Part shown: piece by piece, positions 10,973-22,039 of the stretch
Position numbering within the stretch: the stretch's first letter is position 1
Layout of the letters: the number at the start of each line of letters is the position of its first letter
Assembly: GCA_013076295.1 (NCBI GenBank)
Contig: RQOL01000374.1
Coordinates: 5,322,743-5,386,742 of the forward strand
DNA from: Sanderia malayensis
Lineage: Eukaryota > Cnidaria > Scyphozoa > Semaeostomeae > Pelagiidae
DNA: 64,000 nucleotides
Direction: 5' to 3'
Made by a program: the position numbers and the translations under genes
Notes under the pieces: model-generated
Database searches by the model: none
What the model was told of the DNA's origin: nothing
What the model saw: only the letters and a program-made list of their open reading frames with translations

Positions 10973-11170
10973 TAGACCAGGAAATACTGGCGGAAGGTAC
11001 CACATTCAGGCGGAGAACCTCAAACCACTATTTTCAAGTATTGCTGTACCCCAGTATTTGGAAATGTGGTGGTAAACAGGCTGCTGCTGGAGTTTAAGGG
11101 GTAAACAAGGGGGTTAAACATTACAGAAAATGACTTTTACTTCTGCGGAGGAGCAATATCTGTATTTATC
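10973..11170. repeat. Left terminal inverted repeat
   Basis: Imperfect inverted match to 12,885-13,060. The best conserved blocks are the outer 35 bp, the CTGTACCCCAGTATTT block near 11,045, and the inner block AAACATTACAGAAAATGACT to GGAGGAGCAATATCTG near 11,115-11,165. Confidence 0.8.
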
Positions 11171-11535
11171 TTCTAACATTTAGCATTAACAAAAGGAAAT
11201 TACGTTGTAAATAAAATTATTTAATGGCTATATGTGGAAGCATGATGCATTAAAAGGTGTTTGAATGGGTCATGTGACTCTTAACCATATATGGTAAACC
11301 TGTGTACAGCTGTAAAACTTGGCTGAAAAAAATATTGTTTCTACTTGGAAACTTAGAATCTCATTTCACATATTCCTTAGAAAAGTATTATAATTAAGGT
11401 GATTTCAAATGCAACGTGATCAATAAATTCCTTTACCATATATGGTAATCATGTAAAAGCACTTTCTGATAAGAAACAAGCAGCCCTTTGTTACCCCTTG
11501 TGTCCTGTTCCACTTTACCTCGCTAATCCGGATAG

Positions 11536-12751
11536 ATGTCACAAGTCGACAGCAAAGAGCAAGTTTCAAAGTATACTTCTAAGCTTTGCAAAGGAGCAAA
11601 TCAAACATCCAGAGAGGGCTTCCCAGAGGCAAATAAAGTATCTATATTTATTGTGAACCTGATGGCTTGCATCCGTACGATCAAAGAGCTAAAGGTTTTA
11701 AAAGTAATACCAAATGGATATCAACGAGTCAACATTGTTGCAGACACATATCAACAAGATTCAATAAAGTCTACTGAGAAAAATAAAAGAGGAATTTCAG
11801 AGAAGATTATCATACAATCTGCATGTTCGAAAGCACCCAGCAATTTTACTGTATTTTTAAACAATGGAAAAAATAAGAAAAAACTTATTCTGTTGATGAA
11901 AGAGGAAATTGTTGCAAACCGTGTCAAAGTAATTAACATGCTTCGCTGTAGTGAATTGTACATATCGGCGGAAAAAGACTCTCTGAAGTTGACAACTTCG
12001 TCTATAACCACTGAGCAACAGCTTGTTAGCAATCAGGAAGAAGCTGATACGAAGGTGGCTCTGCACTGCAAACATTCCCTTGAAAGATACCCTAATAAAG
12101 AAACTTTTGCGAGGTCACAGTTTGCAGATGTCAATATATTGGTGATCCTTCTAGGCGTATTGGAGCAGCAAGATCTTATATATCTTGATTTTGGAACGGG
12201 TCTCCATCGCAAAGTAGTGAAGTTAAGCGACATCGAATTGGGTTTGGCAAAGAGACTGTGTATCATTGGCTTCCATGCATTTACTGGAAACGACTACATA
12301 TCTTCATTTTTCCTGAAAGGTAAAGCTGCTTGCTGGAACGTTTTAGAGAAAAATGAAAAGTGTATTGAAACTTTTACAACACTTGGGCCCAGCTGGAATC
12401 TGTCAGAAAGTGTAACTGATAACCTGGATGAGTATGTTTGCTCTTTATATGGCTCTCGTTAAAAGGAAATCAATAATGTACGACGCACGCTTTTCGAAAC
12501 AAAGTATCTTGGACAGAACCAGTCATCGACTTATCATTGCTACCTCCCTGGCAATCATCGCTGCAGTTACATATCCTGCATGCCAATATTCTTGTGAAAA
12601 TGTGAAAATATGGAAACTTGTTGATCAGAGACATGTTGAGCTGCCAAATCTCTGCGAACACGGATGGGATGAAAACAACGAAGTTTGTTGGATCAAAGAA
12701 GCTTTTCCTGATGAATTGGCGGATTTGTTATACTATCAGGGAATGATGTGA
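11536..12751 (+). pseudogene. FEN1/XPG-like (PIN-like) transposon protein, C-terminal part, frameshifted
   Basis: An open frame of 308 codons (11,536-12,462) is followed by a second frame (12,428-12,751) that continues the protein. Key segments are VNIVADTYQQDSIKSTEK, VSNQEEADTKVALHC, DVNILVILLGVL, HAFTGNDYISSFFLKGK and, in the second frame, IWKLVDQRHVELPNL then HGWDENNEVCW. They correspond in order to DNYSVENSMKDATRERRRG, SSQEEADTLMILHA, YSQDTDVLLLAL, HALTGCDTTGR and FSLRWGKEEDGL in the fuller copy at 54,950-59,582. The EEADT and DTD-type acidic motifs resemble the metal-binding core of FEN1/XPG nucleases. The final Asp motif is lost here (DVNILVI) and GCDT has become GNDY, so it is probably inactive. 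The N-terminal two thirds and the CXC tail are absent. Confidence 0.65.
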
Positions 12752-12884
12752 ATGAGGTATTTACCAAACTATACGTATAACAAGTTTAGTTATTGGCTCT
12801 ATGACTCTAGATGCAGGTGACTTCTTGCTTCATGGAACTGCTATCACTATCCCATGCATATTCAAGGCTAAAAGATATTTTTCA

Positions 12885-13060
12885 TTTTGATATTGCAGAT
12901 ATTGCTCCTCCACAGAGGTACAGTCATTTTCTATAATGTTTAAGGATTAGCCCGTTTACCGTCACATTTATAAATACTGGGGTACAGGACTACTTTAAAA
13001 TAGCCCGAATTGAATTTCTCCGCCCGAAGGTGGTACCTTCCACCAGCATATGCTGGTCTA
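12885..13060. repeat. Right terminal inverted repeat
   Basis: Reverse-complement partner of 10,973-11,170. It ends CCAGCATATGCTGGTCTA, a self-complementary tip, followed by the ACA direct repeat. Confidence 0.8.
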
Positions 13061-13063
13061 ACA

Positions 13064-13453
13064 GGAAGAGAGACTCCTCATTGTGATCGGGGATTGAGAA
13101 ACAGAGACAAAAACTGACAGATAACTATACCAAAGAAAGAGATTCAACCAAAAACTGATTCAAGGGACGTGAGACTTAAATAATTTTCTAAATGTTTTTA
13201 ATTGTTGCTGTTTAATTTGCTTTGCTGATCTTTGAATTACTTCGTTTTTGGCATTATACTTGCGTTTTCTCAATGAGCGTGTTGCTGGAAGTTGTGCAAT
13301 TTCGTCAATTTTTTCCATAAAGTTTTGTCGCATTCCAGTATAATTCACCACAAAAGTGGCACCCAAGATGGCAATATTAATTTTGAGACAGAATGGAATC
13401 GTGAATTTATGAAGCTTGTGGATTTTTATGGAATAAATTTGAGGATTTTTATC
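13064..13453. other. Short region without recognisable gene
   Basis: Sequence between the TIR element and the BEL/Pao gag start. It may include the leader or LTR of the decayed BEL element, but no second LTR copy was found for comparison. Confidence 0.3.
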
Positions 13454-14352
13454 ATGTCTGTGACGAGAGGAAAAGCAGAAGATCTTGAAGCGAAGAGGCA
13501 GGAGAGTGGAAGTGGACATGGAGGGTAAAATTTGAACTCAAGTAGAAGCAATCTCCTTCCAGTCAGCCTTAAAGATATTAGCGTATTTAGATAAATCTAC
13601 AGAAACTATTTTATGTGATGGGGGGACAGGGAAAAGTTGATCGCCAGTGGAAGCTGCTGCGAACTAAACTGGACGAATGTTTAGACCTGATTCAGGACAT
13701 CCAGGGAATTTTTATCAATTTAGACGAAGACGAAGAGGTCATGGATAGCTGGACAAATGAAACAAAGGAATCTTTAGAGCCACATGAACATTCAATTGAT
13801 AATCTTGATGCAAAACGGTCCGAATGTGAAGAAAAAATGAGAGAAAAGCACAGAGCAGAACAACTAGAACGCGAGACTAAGATGAAAGCGAGATTGAGAA
13901 GCTAAGATGGCTAGACAGGCTAGACAGGAAAAATTTGCATTAGAGCTTGAAAAGAAAAGGCTGAATCTGGCTGAGACAAAATGTGTTTAAACTAAGCTTC
14001 CAGAATAACAAATATCAAAGTTTCAGGGCACTAATTTAGACTGTGGGAGATTCTGGAGTCTCTTCCAAACTCAGATTGATAAAGCTCCAATGAATGATGA
14101 AGCCAAATTTCCAGAGCTTGTCATTCCTAAAATTCGATCAACAATTGAAAAACTGCCAGTTGACGGTCGAGGGCATGAACAAGCCAAAACAATAATACAA
14201 CAGAGATATGGGGATATTGCAGAAGTTGTGAATGCATATATAAAGCAGATTTTTGCCTTGCCAACAATTCATGGTACATTTCGTCCTAAAATCCATGAAT
14301 TTTATTATCAACTCCTTTGTCATGTTCAAGCTTTGGACACACTCGGGATGTA
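13454..14352 (+). pseudogene. BEL/Pao gag fragment (DUF1759-type)
   Basis: It starts with MSVTRGKAEDLEAKRQES at 13,454 and meets a stop at 13,528. The signal resumes in another frame as a charged coiled coil (KMREKHRAEQLERETKMKAR, then ARQARQEKFALELEKKRLNL). Near 14,025 come FQGTNLDCGRFW-like text and PMNDEAKF, then LVIPKIRSTIEKLPVDGRG, IIQQRYGDIAEVVNAYIKQI and FRPKIHEFYYQLL. These are hallmark segments of the DUF1759 gag region that packages BEL/Pao RNA. Several stops and frameshifts make it non-functional. Confidence 0.85.
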
Positions 14353-14589
14353 GATGCAGATAGAAATATGAAAATGACGTTGGACAAACTTGAGGGTGTT
14401 CGCTCAGACATCACAAGAATGGATTCTGGGTGGAAAAACTGGGGTTTTCATGAGTTACTTGATGCTCTCAGAAGGTGGATCGATAGAGACCCTTTGCAAA
14501 CTGGAGAAAGAGATACAAGAACACACACTAGAGATTTCAAGAGAGAGAAAACATTTTGAAAAAGAGATTGCATCTATTGTATACATCTA

Positions 14590-14840
14590 TTGTAAAAAAA
14601 AGCACACAAAACCAACAGTATGCGTCTATTGTAAAAAAAGGTGACCACAAAGCTTCAGACTGCCAGTCAGTGAAAACTGTGGATGAGAGGAGAAAGATTT
14701 TGAGTGCCAAGTGACTGTGTTTCAACTTGCACAGGAGAGAAGCACAAAGCAAGTGGCTGCAGGATCAAAACAAGTTGCCAATCTGTCATAAAAGAGACCA
14801 CACTTCAGTATGTGACAACAGGCAAAAGAACCAGGAATGA
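14590..14840 (+). pseudogene. BEL/Pao gag zinc knuckles, broken
   Basis: Frame-switched text contains CVYCKK then GDHKASDCQSVKTVDERRK, and CTGEKHKASGCR then CHKRDHTSVCD, i.e. successive CCHC-type zinc knuckles that bind retrotransposon RNA. At least two frameshifts lie inside. Confidence 0.65.
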
Positions 14841-14922
14841 CAGCAGCTAACAACAACACTGTGATTCATCCAGTTATTGTCTTTAAGATTGAGAGAATAA
14901 AGTGTAGGGCTCTCCTTGATAC

Positions 14923-15841
14923 ATGAAAAGAAGTAATTATATATCTTCCACACTACTGGATTTGATTCGAAAGAAACCTGTCAGACAAGAACACAAACCT
15001 ATTGAAATATTGCTAGCAGCAGTTGACAAAGACATGAATGTCTATGAAGTAGAAATCAGTATTGATGAGGAAAAAGTCAGTATGAAGTCAGTAGTGAATG
15101 GAGTGAAAAGAAAGGTTCTTCTCAATTTACTGAACCCAAAGCATCATGAAGTCATTGAAACAAACTCCCACCTAAAGGGAGTAAAAATGGATCATGTTGA
15201 TAAGAAAGAAATCTTGCCAGTCCAAGTTCTTTTGGGAGCGAGTAGTTATCCCGTAATCAAAACATCAACACAAATAAGAGTGGGGAAAGCTGGGGAACGT
15301 ATAGCAGAGAAAACAGGCCTAGGATGGGTGATAATGTCCCAAGGAAGGGAAGGTGCATGCTCAGCACTTATGTTCACCAGAACCCCTCATGATGACTATA
15401 TGCAGGTATGTAGCCTCGATGTGCTCGGAGTTGAGGACAGACCAGAAGGAGACCAGCAGAGTGTTTATGAAGAACTCAAAGAACAACTTGTTCAAAGAGA
15501 CGATGGGAGGTATGGAATGCAACACATCCCTCCCATGGAAGGCAACACATCCACCCTTGCCGACAAACGAAGTGGTTGCAAAAGCAACCTTCAATTCATT
15601 GGGACCACAACATCACATTCCACACAAACCAGTTGTGAAAGAACATATGCAATCAACCAAAGTGCGTATAGTATACGACGCATCAGCCGAAGCAGATTCA
15701 GAGTCGGATATGGAAACTGGATATAGGCCCACCATTACAGTGAAAGATTTTAGACATTCTGTTACGAGTCCGATTCAAGCCAGTGGTTCTTGCAGGAGAC
15801 ATGAAGCAAGCCTTTCTCCAAACTGTGATAAAAGAAACTGA
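14923..15841 (+). pseudogene. BEL/Pao protease and reverse-transcriptase start
   Basis: The 14,923-15,726 frame includes LNPKHHEVIETNSHLKGV, LPVQVLLGASSYPVIKTSTQ and GKAGERIAEKTGLGWVIMS, typical of the region between the DUF1758 aspartic protease and the reverse transcriptase of BEL elements, and then LDVLGVEDRPEGDQQSVYEE. The reading then moves to another frame (15,353-15,841) for HIPHKPVVKEHMQSTKVRIV and YDASAEA, the start of the fingers domain. The catalytic DTGA-like protease motif upstream is not intact. Confidence 0.8.
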
Positions 15842-17035
15842 GAGAGATGTTCCTTGATTCCTTTGGGTTGAAGACTTGGAAAACAAGAAGCCAGTTTTTT
15901 ACAGAGTAACAGGAGCCTTATTTGGATTAGGCTCCCTCTTAGTCCCTTCTTGCTAGGGGGAACGCTGGAACAACATTTCGATAAGTTTACAACAGAATAT
16001 TCAGATCATGTGAGAGAGATCAGAGAGGAATCTACGTTGATGACATCAATATGGTAGGAAACAATGTAGAAGAAACTGCAATTAACATATTCAAAGCTGG
16101 AGGATTCGAGTTTCATAAACAGCAAAAACAAATCAAAAAGCAAAGCATATATCATCCTTTACAGGTTCAGTTTAACCTGGGGGCTACATTTAGAACTGTT
16201 GCCAAACCTGACTTGCAAGGAATTTCAGTCAAGTTTCCAACGATTCATTGCATAAAGAAGAAGGACACGAAAGATGATATCAGATATCAGAAAGTGATGA
16301 GGAGTGAAAGAGTTCAAAAGTATCTTGCACAGCAGGGAAAAATGTGGCAGTTCTATCTCAACCGTGCTAGCTGGTGGGGTGGGATGTTTGAAAGGATGGT
16401 GAGCATGGTGAAAGTAGCAATGTACAAGGTCATAGGGGGGTCAAAACTTCCATTCAAAGAATTGCAAGAGGCTATTCTCAACATTCAGATTGTGCTTAAT
16501 AACAGACCTTTAACCTACTGTAAAGATAATGTTGAGATGCCAGTGCTAACACCTCACTTGATAGTATTTGGGAGAGCCAACTACTTGCCAGTCGAGGAAC
16601 AATCGGCCATTCAAGACAGAGATCTGAGAAAGAAAGCGAGGTACTTGAAAAAGTTAATGGGTGCAAGAGATTAGCAGTCAGAGTATGTACAAGCTCTCAG
16701 AGAAAGGCACAATGCTATTCACTCCGGAAAGGTGAAGAGAAGAGCTTTGGAAGATAGGAATAATCACAGAGTTGATACCAGGAAGAGACAACATTTTGCA
16801 AGCAGTGAGATCGTGAGCCGGTAAATCCTTCACGGAGAAACCAATTCAGTTCCTATACCCACTCGAATTGCATTGCGACAGACCCAAGAGGAGCAAAAAC
16901 AGAATTTGCATGCAGAAGCAAGAGAATCTATTAAAAAAGAAAAAGGGAAATTCGCAATCCATGTTGGGAATCCTCAACAGTGGCGGCACGTGCACAAAGA
17001 CATGGGCATGGTTGTTGCAGATGACTCATGTATGA
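15800..17035 (+). pseudogene. BEL/Pao RT fragment fused by deletion to integrase C-terminus
   Basis: Reverse-transcriptase pieces (GDMKQAFLQT, VFYRVTGALFGLGS, IYVDDINMVGNNVEE) lead to 16,051-16,674, which then reads RASWWGGMFERMVSMVKVAM, LNNRPLTYCKDNVEMPVLTP and HLIVFGRANYLPVEEQ. This is the integrase Glu motif region and C-terminal domain. A final frame gives TELIPGRE, SRAGKSFTEKPIQFLYPLEL and then ends. RNase H, the HHCC finger and the first two catalytic Asp residues of integrase are deleted. Confidence 0.8.
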
Positions 17036-17760
17036 GCCAATTCGCCTATTGATACTTCAAGACTTGATGTTGTGACATTTTATCACTGTTAGTAATGTTA
17101 GAATAAAATTTTCCTTTTCCTGTTTTTTGTAACTTGATTGGTTGATTTCATATGTATACGTCAAAGGATACAAACATATATTGCTGTATTCGATTGCATT
17201 CATTCAGTTGCATCGAAGTTGTATTTGAGTTGCATTGCAGTGATTGTCAAAGAGAGTTGTTGTTTTGAAAAATTATGAGAAATTGATAATCACTGCATAC
17301 TTCTTTGTCTGGTTCCTTAACTCATAGTAAAAGAAACAGAGAGTTAGATGGTGGAGTCGATTGCATAAATTCAATTTCCAGAGATGAAGGATATATGATG
17401 GAGTGTGGAGGAAGCAAAGTGCTGACAGTATGTAATCTTTTGTTATTTTTGATACCAGGCAGAACCAAGTGTTGACTCTTTTGTGCCTAATAGAAGAGGG
17501 CTTGGAATAGCTGGGGTGAAAAAGTCCTGAAGTGCATGTTTACAATGTTGCAAGCACCTACAGTATTTATTGTAACACAATGCTGTACCGTTCCCTGTAA
17601 AAAAATATTCCACATTCTTTTAGGTAAAAATTGAGGAAGAAGTTGTCCAGTGCATTGTATTACACAACTGAAGAGGTTTGTCAATTCGTGGCTTTTTGAA
17701 GCAGATGGAAAAGTCACAACAACAATTTCAGACCTTTTTCATGCATCAAGGAGGAGAGGT
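17036..17760. other. No recognisable gene; possible 3' LTR remnant
   Basis: AT-rich DNA directly downstream of the BEL/Pao coding end. It could include the element's 3' LTR, but there is no matching 5' copy in the window. Confidence 0.3.
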
Positions 17761-17769
17761 TACATCAGA

Positions 17770-18060
17770 TTAGATTACCGAATTTCTGCGAACAAGTGAT
17801 TTGACTGAAGAAGGAGAAAAGAGGGCTATTCAAATGCTTTTTACTTTTGTCAGAAATGCTTCAGCAAATACACTCTGAGATCTTAATCATTTTATAGCTG
17901 GATCAAGATCTATCACATCCGTGTTAATACCAGGATCATTTACGGTATCAGTTGGGGAAACTGATACCGTACCTTAGCACTAAAATTGCCAGCCTTTGCA
18001 AGATTGTATGATGGCTGTTATCAAAGGAAAGGGCTTCACAACGGCATGAAACTCTTCATA
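17770..18060 (+). pseudogene. Possible HECT-like (G2E3-type) C-terminal remnant
   Basis: One frame reads TEFLRTSDLTEEGEKRAIQM, then after a stop DLNHFIAGSRSITSVL and IPGSFTVSVGETDTVP. The pattern (F-x-A/T-G-S-x-S-I followed by a beta-strand TV segment and a LP-type turn) resembles the C-terminal HECT-like domain of invertebrate G2E3-type proteins. Three in-frame stops are present. The match is short and from memory, so this is a weak call. Confidence 0.3.
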
Positions 18061-18850
18061 AATCGGTTATAGACTTAATGTAGACGGTACTGTTATGGAC
18101 TTTTGATACACATTATTAAGATTTCACTGCATATAGAATTCTATAATATGTAAAAATATGAAGTAAAACTTTCAATGCTATGTTTTGCTACTTTTTTGCC
18201 AGATGAACTTAAGTTTTCTGAAAGTTTAGTTCACAGTTAATCTTTTTATGTTGTAAAGCATTCCAATACTCATAAATCAGTACCTACAACATTAGAAAGG
18301 GAAAAAATACTAAATGAATGTTTCAACATGAATTGGTACCACCAGAAATAACACTGTGAAGCCAACAAAATACGGATCTTGCCATGGTTGGTTTTGATAT
18401 AGAGTTTGTAAACATACCACTTGCTAATTGGGAATGGGCTCAAATGGAAAGAAAGTAATGTGGGTGAAAGAAAGTGATCCATAGTTACAATGGTTTCAAA
18501 TATAAGAGAGAGCAGTTCTTTGGCAATTTAAAGACAAGCAAGCCTAAAAATTTTGATGAAATGGAATTATTTTGACTATATATATGATTATATGATTATT
18601 TGATCATCCAAAGCTCAAAACAAAAGATGCAGCAGCAGCAACAGTTCCTTGTTTAACCATTTTTACTATGGCACTTTTTGTCATGTCAACTTCAATACCA
18701 TCATCAATGCCATCATCATCATCACAGTCTGATAATAGTCAATATTCATAAATGAGGATGATGTTATTTTAGTAGGAAAGAGGCCCTATGCTGATAAGGA
18801 AAATTAACCAATTTCAAGAAAAGCTACTGTTGTGACATTCTTTTCTTCAA
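18061..18850. other. No recognisable gene
   Basis: AT-rich sequence with a small CATCAT-rich tract near 18,690-18,730. No domain-bearing frame and no repeat match in the window. Confidence 0.5.
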
Positions 18851-18869
18851 ATAAAAGTAAGACAAAAAA

Positions 18870-20635
18870 GTACAAGGGAAGGCAACCCATAAATGCAACT
18901 ATTGAAAATACAAAAATGTATGTTTATTGTGTGCAAATGGCACAAACAAAAAAAATTAAGGCAAGGAGCAATACTCTTCAGAGGTGCCAGTAACCAAGTT
19001 GAAAGGCATAGAAGACGAAACCACCCTTCTTTGTCCACAAAAGAAATGGACCTGAAAATTGTGGCAACTGACCACAGTTGCAGTTCCAAAAGGTGTGCGA
19101 GAGTTGGCAGTTAAAGGTGCCCAGAAAGTTGAACAGCCTAACACCAAGAAAGATTTATAAGGCAAAAAATGTCAATGTGAGGGAATTTGCAAGCAATGAC
19201 ACCGAACATGATGACACTCAAAAGGATCCAATAAACACAGGCCAAGAAACTTTAATAACCCAAAGAAAAGAAGTAACCCTTGAACACAAGCTTCCAATTA
19301 GCACTGGGCAACTTTACAAAAAGATATTGGGAGTTTTGTAAACATTGCAAAGCAAAAATTTGAGGACAAAATTCTTAATCTTGTAGACAAACTTAGCCAC
19401 CAAGTAGATAATTTGAGTAAAGTGTCAAATTCTCCAGCCATAGCCAATATAAGGAGGGATTGCTTAACATTTAGTAAAGAAATGAGAGATACTTATGATA
19501 AGATGAAAACGTGAAAAAAGTTTTCAAACATTGTAGAATTGGTAAATGGTATTGAGCATTTAGAGCTATATCCCTTGATTTCTGGGGCAATCCTTGTTAT
19601 ATTCAAGGTGTGAAACTTGTTTTTGACTCCATAAAGATAAGACTGAAAGGCTAACACCAGCTAAGGCTGCAAAGAAGCTGGCTGTAGATTGCAAAAGTAT
19701 TTGCAGCGGGATATTTATAAACTCGGAGAAAATGGAAGCATTAATGAGAGGAATTGGAGAGGAATTGGAGAAGATGGGAGAAAGTTAAAAAGCAATATAC
19801 TTCAGCGCATAATTTATATTGCTGAAGGCCAAACCCATTTCAAGGCTCTCTCAGTGAAGATAGAAAATTAAAGCTGAAAACACTATGAATCTGCTGAAAC
19901 ACGAGGTATTTTTTGGCCAAAATATGGTAGCTCCACAGCTGTGGAAGAAGTATTATCATGGACAACAACAACAACAGTTCCTTAAATAATGCTGATGGCT
20001 GCATTATTTTCTGTTGTGTGTGTTGCCCTCAATTTGATTCCACCTCATCATGGACAAGTGTAATCCCCTGCTTTCAGATATTTGCAAGACGATTGACAAG
20101 CGGAGACTCCTTGAAATTTAACATTGGTGAAATGAAAGGCATGGGCTGGCAAGCTTGCTGAGGCAAGTTCCTCTGAAGAATTCCCTTAAATTTGGTAACG
20201 ATTTGAGGCCTCAAAGTAGACAAGAAAATAGGCCTTCAATTTCATCTTCTTCAGCAACCAAAGCCAACAAAAACATGTTAAGTTCTACATACAAACCACT
20301 CGATCATGCTGATGTCTATGGAGCGGTGGGAGGGTAAAAAAGAATTCGGGGGAATCCCCTTTGTCATCGTGAGTTTGACAAACCGTGATCATATATTTCA
20401 GGCCCTCATTTGGCAAACTGTGATCGAAAATATCAAGCCCTCGTTTGACAAACCGTGACCTCGCCTCCTTTTTGATTGAAGCCAAGAGCAATCAGACGAA
20501 AGTGACAAAGACTTTGGTGATGATGAAAAAATCAGGGCTGTGGCAGAAAATGAAGACCAACCCAGACTAACAGACCTTTTTGAACGCAATAATGTACTCA
20601 CAGAGAAGCAGCCTCGTTTTCAAAATGTGTGACGT
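18870..20635 (+). pseudogene. Unrecognised broken coding region
   Basis: Plus-strand fragments look protein-like (biased to charged residues) but are split by many stops. Examples are VPRKLNSLTPRKIYKAKNVN at 19,110, RLTPAKAAKKLAVDCKSICS at 19,650, LRQVPLKNSLKFGNDLRPQ at 20,158 and DQPRLTDLFERNNVLTEKQP at 20,555. I do not recognise the family, and the pieces may belong to more than one old gene. No function is proposed. Confidence 0.25.
20350..20460 (+). repeat. Short imperfect tandem repeat (~46 bp, 2-3 copies)
   Basis: The segment GTTTGACAAACCGTGATC followed by a TATTTCAGGCCCTC-like run occurs two and a half times with substitutions (TTGGCAAACTGTGATCG, TTTGACAAACCGTGACC). Confidence 0.7.
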
Positions 20636-20989
20636 CACAAAAGCTAATCAACATTAGTTACACCATTTTGAGCACCAGATTCGAACTCAGCGGGTTGAAA
20701 TTGCCCACAGTAGATAAAATCGGGCATGCTGGCCTTATATTTAGGAATTTTCACCAAAGACAATCCTCGCCATAAGGTGTGAGACAGTTAAAAAATTTCT
20801 CATATGTCCCGAAAAAAAACAAACCCCCCTCCCCCTATTCAATGTTGAGGATGTTTAGAAAGTGTTTTTAGCACTCCCTGATAAACCTGTCCATCAAAAA
20901 TAACAACATTGATTTGGGGGGAGGGGGATGGCTCTTTATTTTCCAAAAATATTATGTTTCTCATTGAAAAATGACGCAAATTTTTCAAT

Positions 20990-21775
20990 GTCTCAAGACC
21001 TTTTGTCAATGATTGTAGTTTCAGCATATGACAAATGTCGAGAATGACATGAATTTTCTCACCTTGTTTTGTAGGATGAGGGAATTTGAATTCGAGTTTG
21101 CTGACATCGCACTCAAGTTTTGCAGCCGTGTTGATGTTTTTTTATGCACCATCAAAAATAACAGCATGAATCTTGGCTCCTTTTTCAGTGAGGAGGCTTA
21201 TTGCTTCATAGATTAGCTGTTTCTGAATATCTCCATTAATGCTGTTGGTTAAGAAATAAGCGATTGCCACATACCATGGTGCTTGCGAACCGGATACCAT
21301 TATGACAAGTGCGTTCTTTGCTATGGAATCATTTGGCTCTGCTTTTAGTGTGCCATAATGAATATTGCCTGCAAATTTTGCATTTTTTCATCCCACAGCA
21401 GCTGGCTCTTTATGGACATCTCATCCAACATGATCACACAGTCTTTTTGGCCATCTTTCACCTTGGTTGCCACAAAATCAAGTGTTTTGGACAAGAATCC
21501 TGGCTCACACTGTAAATTAACAAACCAAGACCTTATTTTAGCAGGATGTGGCAAGCTCAAGTACTTTTGTACATACATAAATGCCCTGCGGCTGTAATAA
21601 TGAAAAGAAATGGCAAATTCTTTTACATCTGTTGAATATCGGGAGCCTGAATGTTTTCCAACATTTTTTTGCTTCATTACAGAAAAGCTCAGTTGCCATG
21701 TGACCAAAATTGTCATTAATGGATATTTCATTCTCCTCTGATAACAATTTCAGACTTTTTAACTTTTGCATAAGA
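20990..21775 (-). pseudogene. P-element/THAP9-like transposase, frameshifted
   Basis: The minus-strand reading in three successive frames gives LLSEENEISINDNFGHMATE, then YSTDVKEFAISFHYYSRRAF, YLSLPHPAKIRSWF, CEPGFLSKTLDF and CVIMLDEMSIKSQLLWDEK. It then gives IHYGTLKAEPNDSIAKNALV, VSGSQAPWYVAIAYFLTNSI, GAKIHAVIFDGA and a stop. This is the core RNase-H-like part of P-element transposases, which excise and integrate DNA. LDEMSI and VIFDGA carry the first two catalytic Asp positions. The N-terminal THAP finger and the C-terminal third are absent, and no terminal inverted repeats were found. At least two frameshifts and one stop make it inactive. Confidence 0.8.
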
Positions 21776-21995
21776 TTTCACATGGACTTGGTTTTTCTAA
21801 TATTTCCTACTCTTAATTTATTTATTACTTTATTTTTATGTGCAAATTTTTTTTATATTCATCTATTATTTTTCTTGGTGACCTTTTCTTCTGACTTTTT
21901 TTTTCAAGTGTGCCGGAAAATTAAAAACGGAAGGAATTGCACCTTTTTTAAATACTTTTTACCCAGGGATTTAGAGTTTGGCAAAGAAGGGGGGT

Positions 21996-22034
21996 AGCTG
22001 TATAGTAATGTGACAAATTCATTACTATACAGCT
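21996..22034. repeat. Perfect 15-bp hairpin
   Basis: AGCTGTATAGTAATG, a 9-nt loop (TGACAAATT), then the exact reverse complement. It has no U-rich tail and no adjacent gene, so it is more likely an inverted-repeat scar than a regulatory site. Confidence 0.85.
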
Positions 22035-22039
22035 CATTC

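Larger units (their letters stand above)
10973..13060 (+). mobile_element. DNA transposon remnant with TAGAC-hairpin inverted ends (Academ-like, inferred)
   Basis: The left end TAGACCAGGAAATACTGGCG is matched in inverted orientation by the right end (13,060 downward: TAGACCAGCATATGCTGGTG). The inverted similarity continues for about 170-190 bp, including GGAAGGTACCA, CTGTACCCCAGTATTT and GGAGGAGCAATATCTG. The element is flanked by a direct ACA (10,970-10,972 and 13,061-13,063), consistent with a 3-bp target duplication. Each tip contains a small hairpin (CCAG...CTGG). Inside is a remnant of the nuclease-like gene at 11,536-12,751. From memory of the Repbase-type literature, Academ elements have 3-4-bp duplications and in some clades XPG-like nucleases or helicases; the assignment is an inference. 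The length suggests an internal deletion derivative of a much larger element. Confidence 0.65.
13454..17035 (+). mobile_element. Decayed BEL/Pao retrotransposon with a large internal deletion
   Basis: Fragments in gag-pol order run across 3.6 kb: gag coiled coil (13,615-13,980), DUF1759 gag core (14,025-14,350), zinc knuckles (14,590-14,840), aspartic protease-like region (14,923-15,400), reverse transcriptase start (15,400-16,050) and the integrase C-terminal half (16,350-17,000). The frame changes many times and stops are frequent. RNase H and the first half of integrase are missing: reverse transcriptase text runs straight into integrase text near 16,200-16,370. No LTR pair could be identified. 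It is diverged from the intact BEL at 26,197-35,545. Confidence 0.85.

Noticed and set aside
16870..17400. 3' LTR of the decayed BEL at 13,454-17,035
   Set aside because: No matching copy upstream of gag could be found, so no LTR pair can be claimed.
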